Shown here: piece after piece, positions 51,860 to 59,940 of the stretch | Numbering within the stretch: position 1 is the first letter of the stretch | Layout of the letters: every line of letters begins with the position of its first letter | From: DASQYE01 sp036389315 | GTDB lineage: Bacteria > Acidobacteriota > Blastocatellia > Pyrinomonadales > Pyrinomonadaceae | Assembly: GCA_036389315.1 (NCBI GenBank) | Contig: DASVQF010000032.1 | Span: 62,001-126,000 of the forward strand | Direction of reading: 5' to 3' | DNA length: 64,000 nt | Notes under the pieces: generated by a model | Seen by the model: the letters and a program-made list of their open reading frames with translations, nothing else | Database searches by the model: none | Told to the model about the DNA's origin: nothing | Position numbers and translations under genes: made by a program

Positions 51860-54800
51860 TCACGCCTCTGCCTCGCGCCAGTCCGGGAAGAAGTCCGACC
51901 ACGCGACGCGAATCATGCCGGGCGGCGGCTCCTCACCGGGCATGGCGACGAGCGGCATCGAGAGCATCAGCGAGTCGGTCACGCCTATGCGGTTCCAGTC
52001 GTACATGAAAATCTTCTTGAAGTACGCGGCGATCTCCGGGTCGTCGTAGAAGATGAGGCTGGCGTCGCGGTTCTCGGTCGCTCCCTGCCCAGTCCAGTTG
52101 TGGCTGCCGACGACGACGGTCTTGTCGTCTATGATGATGCCCTTGTTGTGACACTGGTACTGCCGCCTCACACGCGACATCTCGAAATTCCAATTCTTTA
52201 ACTTATCGAGGTCGGTGTACTCGCTAACGATGATCTTCACGTCGAGGGTGGCGTTGGGTTTCGCCGACTCGACCGACTTGTCGCGCAGCGCCAGGAAGAG
52301 CGGCATGTAGCGCGAGTTCCCGGGCTTAGGGCTGACCTGCTGGTTCTGGAAGTAGAGGCTGCGCTTCGCGCCCCGGATGAGCGGCAGCACTTGTTCGGCG
52401 TAGTTGTCAGGCGTCATTAAAGGCTGGACGCGAATCTTCTTCGTGAACTCCTGCTCGCTGAAGAACTGCGGCTCGGAATCGAAGGCGGCGAAGGCTGAAG
52501 GCCCTTCGGCCGGGACGAAGAGGTCGGGCATGAGGGGGGAGGGCGGCGGCGCAGGGGCGGGCTTTTGGAGCGGCTCGGCCTGGCTGATGTCGTGGTTGAT
52601 GTAGGTCTCGAACGTCTCGGCCAGTTTCGGGTTGTGGACGATGACGTGCCACTCGCGGTTGTGGTTGCTTTCGAACTCCTGCTTGCTGAAGCCGGGCGGG
52701 AGGGGGCCTTCGATGGGGTCAACCTTCGGCTGCCCTGACTCCTTCCAGTTGCCGCTCGAAAGCCAGAAGGCTTCGCCGTCGCGCACGGAGACTTTCGTGT
52801 GGTAGGCGGTCGGGAAGAAGCCGGCCGTCGTCATGCCGTCGTCGCGGACGGGAGCCCAGACGCACTTGAAACGCGTCTTCAAAGTCGTCTCAAGGTCTGT
52901 GCGCGCCGCCAGCTTCGAGACGGTGTTGGCGGGCGGGCCCGGCACCTGGTTGGGCGAGCCGCCGTCGAGTATCAGGCGCAGCTTGCGCGGCGGCTTGAGC
53001 GCCTTCAGGGCGTCGAGGACGTGACGGGCGTTAAATTCGTACATCGTCGAGGTCAGACGCACCTGCGTCCCGGCGATGAACTTCGAGAGGTTGCGAAAGC
53101 CCGCGTCGGGGCTCGCGTGGCAGAGGACGGTCATCTCTTCGTTGACCTCGGCGAGCGGCACAGGGGGCGGGACGTACGCCAGCGTTACGGCGTCGAAGGC
53201 GGCTTCAGCTTCCGCCAACACGTCGCCGCCCAGCTCGCCCGGCAGACGCGTGTTTATCTCGCCGGCCGGCGCAGGCAGGCCGGCGGTGGCCGCTTCGTCC
53301 ATCTGCCGCAGAAACGCCAACTGCTGCTGCGGCGTCGCCGGGAGCACATCAACCAGGACTTTGCCGAGACGTGCGGGTATCAGGTCGCGCGCGGCCACGT
53401 CCGCCGGGTCGAGCTTGCGCAGCACCGTGACGGTGACGACCGGGCGCGGCGTCACGTCACCGCCCTGGAAGCGGTAGCCGGGAGCGACCGAGACGACGCC
53501 GGGGATGGTCGCCAGCTCCTCGCCATGAATCTGGATGGCCGCCAGCACGTCCGCGAAGGCTCCGCGCGTCTCCTCTTCGGGGCCGCCGTCGGCCACCTCC
53601 TCCGCCTCGGCCCCGTCTCCGAAGTAGGATGCGCTGCTTCCACCCGCCTGCGCGTCGTCGTGCACGCCGGGCGTCGGGAATGCTGAACCGACTTCGCCGT
53701 CAAAGTGTACGGGTTGGTCGGACGGGGTGTTGAAGTCGGCCACGATGCCGGTCAGGCTGGCCCCGTTCGAGCGCGCCCCCGGCCCCATGCCGAAGCGCGC
53801 GAAGGCAGCCCAGATGCCCGCGTGCGCCGTCGCGTGCCCCTGCGCGCTCAACTGCCCTGCGGCGAGCTTGTTGTCGAGCGCCTTCAGGATCGAGTCGCGC
53901 ATGTCCAGGAAGCTCGGCCGGACGGGCGAGAGCTTCAGCGCGTCCACCACGAGCTGCACGCCGAGGTGAGAGCCGATCTTGCGGTTCATCTCCATCAGCG
54001 TGGCGCACCAGATTTCTCCGACCGCGTGCTGCTTGTTCAGCTCGGGCCGGTTGAAGCGCCCCGTGCCGAGCTTGCCGAAGTGGTCTGGATAGTTCTCGTC
54101 GTAGGGGAACTTGCGGATGCCGGCGGGCTTGTCCGTGACCCACGCGCCGACGACCGTCGTGTTATTGATGGTGCAGGCGATGTAGTCGCCCCAGCCCTCG
54201 CCCATGCCCGCGCTCTGGTAGTCTTCGAGCGCCTGCGTGTTCATCGGGCCGCCGACGAGCCGGTTTGTGACGCCGTGCGTGAACTCGTGGAAGACGACGG
54301 TCGAGTCGAAAGCCGTGTGGCGACCGGTCTGGGCGACGAGCCCCATGTTCATAACGGGGCTCTGGCCGTCAACGCGCGTAGACATGTTAGCCGTCCCCAC
54401 CACCGGGCCGGGGTGCGCGAAGGCCGTTACGGGGTCGGCCAGCGCGCCGCCGCGCCCGAAGTTGTCCTGCTGGAAGTTGCCGTCGCTCTCCCTGAAGCCG
54501 TACAGGTAAAAGAAGTCGTGGATGACGCAGTTGTAGTAGAAGATGTTGAGCACCTGCTGGTGCTCGCCCACGGGGTCTGTGGGCTGGAAGACGAGACGGC
54601 CGTTCTGCTGCGTCCCTCGGAAGGTCTCGCCGCTCGTGGCGAGAAAGGCTTTGACAGCGTTGCCGAGCGCCGAGTCGGAGGCGACCCAGGGGTCTGGGAA
54701 GCCCTCGGGCAGACCCTCTGGGAGGGGAACGTTGAAGTCGGCGAGAGCGCGAGGGAAGCGCACCACCTGGCGGTCGCCCGCGCCGTCCACCACGTAGACG

Positions 54801-55633
54801 TGCCCCTCGGCCTCGACCGTTGACATCAGTTGGCGGCAGTAGAGTATCTCGCCGTCGTCGGCCGCGACGAGGACGCGGTACTGCCCGCCCTGACCGGGCA
54901 TGATGAGCAGCACTTCCCACGCGAGGCGCGGCCCTGCGCCGAGCGGGAACCAGATGAGGTTGGCTTTAATCTCGTCTCCGAACGGCCCGGCTTCGAGCAC
55001 GGTGGGATATTCAGGGTGGTTCGGGAAGGTGGCGACGACTTTGGGCGTGAAGCCTTCGAGGTCGAGCGCCGGCGGCGGGACGGACTGCCCGAACTCGTCC
55101 ACCTCCTCCTCGTCGTACGCGCCAGGCTCGGCCAGGTGGCGCGCGGCGCGCAGCACGGCCTCCTGCACGTTGAGCTTGGGCGCGGCGTCCAACTCCTCGG
55201 CAATCGTCACGCTGTTGCCGACCGTATCCGAAATTGACCCGTTGGGGTTGAAGCGCACGCCCTGCGCCGTCTGGAAGAGGCGGATGCCCTTGTACTGCTG
55301 CTGTAGGTGGACGGTGGCCGCGCCGCTGCTGGAAATCTGCACATTGGGATCGGCCATGAACTCGGGTGCCTGCGTCTCCTCAAGCCCGAGGACAGTGCCG
55401 ATGCTCTGCACGTGGTTGAGCGCGCGCTGGACGAAGTTGCCCGTTTCGGCCTCCGCCCCTTCGGAGGCGACCAGCGAGGGGTTGCCGGTGGCGTCGTCGA
55501 AGGCCTCGATGCTGAGCGTGTGGGGGCCGCTCAACAACTCGGAAATTTTTAGCGCGCGCTCGTTCAAGCTGCGCTCACGCGCCGGCGTCGTCTGGTTGGC
55601 TGCCGGGTCTCTCCTGTCAATCTCTCTGACCAT
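51860..55633 (-). CDS. M36 (fungalysin-like) metalloprotease fused to a phospholipase D module
   Basis: 1257 aa. The N-terminal 200 residues resemble the FTP/PepSY propeptide of fungalysins. The M36 catalytic domain follows with VVFHEFTHGVTNRL (HExxH near residue 448) and GMGEGWGDY, giving the third ligand. A linker has ELATIPGVVSVAPGYRFQGG and VVTVTVLRKLDP. The C-terminal third has two HKD motifs, YHTKVSVRDG-SSGN (near 943) and CHNKGIIIDDKTVVVGSHN (near 1161), defining a PLD-superfamily phosphodiesterase. Two hydrolases with different chemistry on one chain is unusual. There is no signal peptide. Confidence 0.85.
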   Translation of the reverse strand: MVREIDRRDPAANQTTPARERSLNERALKISELLSGPHTLSIEAFDDATGNPSLVASEGAEAETGNFVQRALNHVQSIGTVLGLEETQAPEFMADPNVQISSSGAATVHLQQQYKGIRLFQTAQGVRFNPNGSISDTVGNSVTIAEELDAAPKLNVQEAVLRAARHLAEPGAYDEEEVDEFGQSVPPPALDLEGFTPKVVATFPNHPEYPTVLEAGPFGDEIKANLIWFPLGAGPRLAWEVLLIMPGQGGQYRVLVAADDGEILYCRQLMSTVEAEGHVYVVDGAGDRQVVRFPRALADFNVPLPEGLPEGFPDPWVASDSALGNAVKAFLATSGETFRGTQQNGRLVFQPTDPVGEHQQVLNIFYYNCVIHDFFYLYGFRESDGNFQQDNFGRGGALADPVTAFAHPGPVVGTANMSTRVDGQSPVMNMGLVAQTGRHTAFDSTVVFHEFTHGVTNRLVGGPMNTQALEDYQSAGMGEGWGDYIACTINNTTVVGAWVTDKPAGIRKFPYDENYPDHFGKLGTGRFNRPELNKQHAVGEIWCATLMEMNRKIGSHLGVQLVVDALKLSPVRPSFLDMRDSILKALDNKLAAGQLSAQGHATAHAGIWAAFARFGMGPGARSNGASLTGIVADFNTPSDQPVHFDGEVGSAFPTPGVHDDAQAGGSSASYFGDGAEAEEVADGGPEEETRGAFADVLAAIQIHGEELATIPGVVSVAPGYRFQGGDVTPRPVVTVTVLRKLDPADVAARDLIPARLGKVLVDVLPATPQQQLAFLRQMDEAATAGLPAPAGEINTRLPGELGGDVLAEAEAAFDAVTLAYVPPPVPLAEVNEEMTVLCHASPDAGFRNLSKFIAGTQVRLTSTMYEFNARHVLDALKALKPPRKLRLILDGGSPNQVPGPPANTVSKLAARTDLETTLKTRFKCVWAPVRDDGMTTAGFFPTAYHTKVSVRDGEAFWLSSGNWKESGQPKVDPIEGPLPPGFSKQEFESNHNREWHVIVHNPKLAETFETYINHDISQAEPLQKPAPAPPPSPLMPDLFVPAEGPSAFAAFDSEPQFFSEQEFTKKIRVQPLMTPDNYAEQVLPLIRGAKRSLYFQNQQVSPKPGNSRYMPLFLALRDKSVESAKPNATLDVKIIVSEYTDLDKLKNWNFEMSRVRRQYQCHNKGIIIDDKTVVVGSHNWTGQGATENRDASLIFYDDPEIAAYFKKIFMYDWNRIGVTDSLMLSMPLVAMPGEEPPPGMIRVAWSDFFPDWREAEA

Positions 55634-55647
55634 TCTTCTGCACCTCC

Positions 55648-56778
55648 TTATGTCTCCATTATCGTCGCGCGAACGCCCGCGCCCGGCGCGTGACGCCGCC
55701 TCCAGAAAGGCTCATGCGGCCAGCGTTGCTCCGCGAGGTAGTGTTCGTGGCGCATGAGAAAGTAGCGCGCAAACGCCCGGTCGAGCAGCGCCGCGTACTG
55801 GCCGGGCGCGTCAAGGCGTCCGCCCAGGTAGTCGAAGACGGCTGCGGCCGCGTGGAAGCCGCCGCCCAGCGCCATCGTGATGCCGTGCGACGCAAGCGGA
55901 TCGTAGGCGACCGCAGCATCGCCAGCCGCGAGCCAGCCCTCGCCCGCGACTCTCGTCAGCCGCGAGGTGTCGGCCGGCACGACGCGTGGGCGGGTAGGGG
56001 CCGAGCCGCCGGCTTCGGCCACGCGGCGGGCAGTGTGCTCCGCCCCGCCGAGGAGCGCGAGCCACCCTTCGGCCGTGCGCGCCACGGGGCCGTCGAGCAA
56101 GTCGCCGTCCGTCATGTAAATCACCACCAGCTTCCCGCCCGGCAGCCGCGCCGAGTACCACCACCCGGAGGCAACGGCTTCGACGAGCGTGAAAGAGTCG
56201 CCGCCCTCGCCCGCGCGCGTCTCGAAGTAGGCGGCGACGCCGACCAGCCGGTCGTAGAGGACGCGGCGTGCTCCGAGCCCGCGAGAGAGACGCGCGGCGC
56301 GCCCCGAGGCGTCAACGACGAAGTCGGCTTCGTAACTCCGCGCGCCCTGCGGCGACTCGACTTCGAGCCGCCAGAGAGCGCCCGCCTCGCGCGAGCAACC
56401 GGCGAAGCGTTGGCCGTAGCGCCAGTCTGCGCCCGCCTCGACGGCCGCAGCGGCGAGCCCTTCTTCAAACCTGAGTCGGTCGAGTCGCCAGCCCGCGCCG
56501 CGCGTCCCGTAGATGAAGTCGCGCTCGGCAGGCGCGTCCGAGCCCCAGATGAAGCGGTTGCCGTGAGAGGGGAGGTGGCCCGCGCGGCGCAGCCCTTCGG
56601 TCAGCCCGAACTCGTCGAGCAGCGGGTTGGCGCTCGGCGGTAGACACTCGCCGATCTTCAGACGCGGCCCCGGCTGCGCCTCCAACACGACGGGCGAGAG
56701 GCCGCGCCGCGCCAGCGCGAGCGACACGGCCGCACCTGCCGGGCCGCCGCCGATGATGAACACACGCGGCGCGGACAC
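55648..56778 (-). CDS. lodB: LodB-like FAD-dependent maturation enzyme
   Basis: 376 aa. Rossmann motif FIIGGGPAGAAVSLALARRG at the N-terminus, DFVVDASGRAARLSR in the middle and a second FAD motif GEGWLAAGDAAVAYDPLASH, as in geranylgeranyl-reductase/halogenase-type flavoproteins. In known lod and gox operons, LodB is needed to build the quinone cofactor of LodA. Here it lies 9 nt after a LodA-like gene, the same pairing, so that function is likely. Confidence 0.85.
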   Translation of the reverse strand: MSAPRVFIIGGGPAGAAVSLALARRGLSPVVLEAQPGPRLKIGECLPPSANPLLDEFGLTEGLRRAGHLPSHGNRFIWGSDAPAERDFIYGTRGAGWRLDRLRFEEGLAAAAVEAGADWRYGQRFAGCSREAGALWRLEVESPQGARSYEADFVVDASGRAARLSRGLGARRVLYDRLVGVAAYFETRAGEGGDSFTLVEAVASGWWYSARLPGGKLVVIYMTDGDLLDGPVARTAEGWLALLGGAEHTARRVAEAGGSAPTRPRVVPADTSRLTRVAGEGWLAAGDAAVAYDPLASHGITMALGGGFHAAAAVFDYLGGRLDAPGQYAALLDRAFARYFLMRHEHYLAEQRWPHEPFWRRRHAPGAGVRATIMET

Positions 56779-56787
56779 TGCACCCCT

Positions 56788-58740
56788 TTAGAGCTGGTCG
56801 CGCCTGAGCACGCGACGGCGCGACGTGACGGGCACTTCTTCCAGCTCGGCTTCGAGAGAGGCGGCGGCGAGCAGCGGGACTTCGACCACCTCCTCGGCCG
56901 AGACCCTCGTGAGCCGTTCGGCGATCTTGACCTGCTCCCAGGTCGGGTCGGACTTGGTCAGCTCCTCGGCCACCTCCGTCTCGACCCAGAGGCGGTCGGG
57001 CAGCCCGCTCTCGGCATGGTCGCCCGCCCCCTCTCGCTCAGCGACGATGCCGAGCTTGTACCAGCGCTCCACGTTGGCGTTGATGCGCGTCTGGTAGTCC
57101 TGATCGAAGAAGCGCAGCCAGTCCACGCGGTAGAAGAGGTGCTTCATCCGCTGGGCGGCAGGCAAGCCCTCGTTGAGGACGCGCGTGTAAGAGCGTTCGC
57201 TGAGCACTTGATTCGGGACGCGCGCTGCCCAGAAGGACGGGAGCGGCAGGTAAGTCCCCAGCTCGTAGCCGGAGAGGCAGCTCGCCTCGTCTGTCTGCCA
57301 GGGGACGCCCATCCACCAGGTAAGTGTGCCCGGCCCGCTCGTCTCAACGACCCCGCCCGGCCCCAAAGCCTCGGCCGGCGTCAGGCTCGGCCCGTAGTCC
57401 ATCTTCGGCTGCTGCCCCTCGGGCAGGACGTTGAGGCGGAACGGCTCCTTCCACATGGTGGCAACGCGCATCGGCCATGTCAGCTCGATGCCGGGGTGAA
57501 AGGGGCCGCCGAGACAGCTTTCGAGGTTTGCTTCGTCGAGCGCGCGCGGCTGCTCAGGCAGAGGGTAGTCTTCGAGCTTCGCCGGCCTGTCGCGCTGCGA
57601 GGGGTCTGCGTCGAAGTCGCCCTCGGCCCAGCGCCGCAGCCACTCGTACTGCGTCGGCGTCAGGGCCAGGTCATCAATGCCGACGCCGTTGAAGTCGCCG
57701 AAGGCGTCGCCGTAGAAGGGCGGCAGCTTCGCCGGCTCCTGCTTACCCTCGCCGTTGGCCGGGTCGCGGAACCAGTTGAAGTAGGAGGTGCGCAGCGGCT
57801 TGTGCTCTTCGGCGGGGCTCGACAGTTGGTAGAGCAGCGCCGGGTCGGTGAGGTCTGACGGCGAGCCTACGCCGAAGAGGAAGTTGACGCCGCCGTTGAC
57901 CCACTGGCTGGTGACGAGCCGCTCGAAGATGGGGAAGATGTGACGCCAGAAGGAGGGGCGCTCCGGGCCTGCGAGGCCGAACCTCTCGTCGCGGATGAAG
58001 AGGTCGAGTATCACGTCGTAGAGCGTGACGACGCCGTAGAGCCCCGGCCCGAAGTTGGGCGGCGTGACGGCCACCATCGCGGGCTCGGCCTCGAACTCGC
58101 GGCTGCCGACGCGCACGGTCGCACGCACGGGGCCGTCCGAGGTGTCATCGTGCCAGCCGTCGTTGTTGGCGAAGGTCGTGGCCTGCTGGTTCGGCGGGTG
58201 GGAGGCCGAGTTGCCGAAGCCGCCGAGCACGAGCAGGCGGCCGGCCTCGTCCGTGCGCAACTCGCCGAGCGGGACGGGATCACCCAGGAAGAGCCCGCCG
58301 TCGAAGAGGTATTCGGGCCCCTGCGTGTTGCGGCCGAAGATGGTGCGCGGCCCGGGGTCGATGACGAGCTGCTGCCGCGTGACGCCCGTGATCGTGCTGT
58401 TGCGCAGGGTAGTCACCTGTGCGAACTTCGGCCCCAAGTCCATCGCGTTCTGGAATTGATACCAGGCCGCCTTGCGGTTGGCGACGTGGACGCGCCAAGT
58501 GATCTCGGCCTCGTCGGCCGTGATCTCCCTGACCGCCTCGCCCGCCTCGTTGAGCCCGTAGATGCGGAACCGCGCCGCCTGCCGCTTGATGCGCCCCTCG
58601 CTGTCCTTGAAGCGGCCGTCTGCCTGCGGCGCTTGGCCCGGTGACTCCGGCCCGATGAAGTACTCCTCCGGCGAGTTGCCGACGCGCGCGATGCCTATGC
58701 CCGGGTAGATCACGTAACGCACGATATTGTCCATTGTCAA
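56788..58740 (-). CDS. lodA: LodA-like quinoprotein amino-acid oxidase
   Basis: 650 aa. It begins VRYVIYPGIGIARVGNSPEE, the signature start of LodA-like proteins. Conserved blocks include RIYGLNEAGE, CLGGPFHPGIELTWPMR, TWWMGVPWQTDEASC and LPSFWAARVPNQVL. LodA-type enzymes carry a cysteine-tryptophylquinone made from one Cys and one Trp. Trp504 (SFWAARVPN) is the likely Trp, and Cys409 or Cys488 the partner; I cannot decide without an alignment. Family reactions are oxidative deaminations (Lys epsilon, Gly and others) releasing H2O2 and often antibacterial. Substrate not predictable here. Confidence 0.88.
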   Translation of the reverse strand: MTMDNIVRYVIYPGIGIARVGNSPEEYFIGPESPGQAPQADGRFKDSEGRIKRQAARFRIYGLNEAGEAVREITADEAEITWRVHVANRKAAWYQFQNAMDLGPKFAQVTTLRNSTITGVTRQQLVIDPGPRTIFGRNTQGPEYLFDGGLFLGDPVPLGELRTDEAGRLLVLGGFGNSASHPPNQQATTFANNDGWHDDTSDGPVRATVRVGSREFEAEPAMVAVTPPNFGPGLYGVVTLYDVILDLFIRDERFGLAGPERPSFWRHIFPIFERLVTSQWVNGGVNFLFGVGSPSDLTDPALLYQLSSPAEEHKPLRTSYFNWFRDPANGEGKQEPAKLPPFYGDAFGDFNGVGIDDLALTPTQYEWLRRWAEGDFDADPSQRDRPAKLEDYPLPEQPRALDEANLESCLGGPFHPGIELTWPMRVATMWKEPFRLNVLPEGQQPKMDYGPSLTPAEALGPGGVVETSGPGTLTWWMGVPWQTDEASCLSGYELGTYLPLPSFWAARVPNQVLSERSYTRVLNEGLPAAQRMKHLFYRVDWLRFFDQDYQTRINANVERWYKLGIVAEREGAGDHAESGLPDRLWVETEVAEELTKSDPTWEQVKIAERLTRVSAEEVVEVPLLAAASLEAELEEVPVTSRRRVLRRDQL

Positions 58741-58806
58741 TATGCCTTCTCTTTTGTCGGGCCCCGAAACTCTGTTAGCCCGTGGTTGATTGGCTGATGG
58801 CCTCGC

Positions 58807-59204
58807 TCAGCCGAGCGAGAATGGCGGCAGCTTGAACGGCTTGCCCTGAGAGTCTATCACGCCGTCGAGCGGCTGGAGCTTGCCGCCCTTCAGCTCGCCG
58901 TAGGGCGTGACCGCCAGCTTCCCTGCCTTGTACTCGCACAGGACGAAGTGCGGCTTGGGCGACCAGGCAACGCCGTCCTTCTCCCAGACGCGCACCGTCG
59001 CCATGCCGTACGGCTCAGAGCTTTCGCCGATGGTGGTCTTGCGCTTCGGGTTGAGGAACGTGAGGTCTCTGTCCTCGATGATCTTGTAGCGGCCGTCCAA
59101 CTGCTCCGAATCCACGTTGAAGAAGAAAGCCCCCAGGTGATGAGGGCGCTGGTTTCGGTCAGGCCAGCGAGCGTGATGTACGACTCTCTGTGTACGTGTG
59201 CCAT
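58807..59204 (-). pseudogene. small conserved protein with a 1-nt frameshift
   Basis: MAHVHRESYITLAGLTETSA (ATG 59204) runs to TWG, and the sequence then continues in another frame as AFFFNVDSEQLDGRYKIIED to the stop at 58807. One extra G in the G5 run at 59130-59134 would restore a single protein of about 132 aa. It is upstream of lodA in the same direction. The family is uncharacterised. The break may be real, or a homopolymer sequencing error. Confidence 0.65.
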
Positions 59205-59940
59205 CGCGGGATTCCTCTCCCTGCCTTTGGGTCAAAAACTACCTCACTACGAGATCGCGCACGGCCCACGCGTGAGCCGTGGCCTAAGGCTCAATCTTCA
59301 GTGCCGGGTTGAAAGAAAAATCCCGCGGCCTATTGAGATATGGCAGAAATCGCCTTTTCATTTCATAAAGCGTCGAGCGATACCCTTTCCGTCTTCTTGC
59401 CGAGCTAACACGGATTTGATCGTCCGAGCGAGGTGGCTCATCGCCCACCCTGGACTCCCATTTGGCGCGAAAGCAACATGTTCGGGTCAACACGATCTGC
59501 GACGAATCAGGAACACCCGATTGTGAACTCCGATTAGTGAGAGCTTGATTCTGCTTAATGACCCTTGCAGGTAAGAGTTTCGGCCTGAATGTTGTAGCAG
59601 CTTAGCCGGACTGTACTTTCGAAACAACGCGGAGGATAGCATTAGTGCCGACGGTATGAAAGGGAAATCGCGCGGCCTCTCGGGCCTGCTGTAAAAATGG
59701 TATCCTATTTTTCGCGTGAGCCTGACGGTAGTTAATGTATTATTCCACAGCAGAGCGCGTTTGTGTCGGCAGGCTTGTTGTCAGGCGTAGGCACGGCTGC
59801 TCCGTTACTTTCTTCGGCATCCCGTTTTTACCGATTGCTGCTGCCCTACCAGCTTATGACATCCAGCGCGCCGTGATTCAAATCAAGCAGGGTGACGCAA
59901 CAAAGAGAAGCAAACAGACCGGAGTCGAAAGCATTGTGCC
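59205..59940. other. gene-poor intergenic region
   Basis: It separates the leftward block from the rightward oxidoreductase. A 69-codon frame (59735-59944) overlaps the next start by 4 nt but lacks a ribosome site and homology-like features. I see no RNA gene or transposon end here. Confidence 0.5.
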
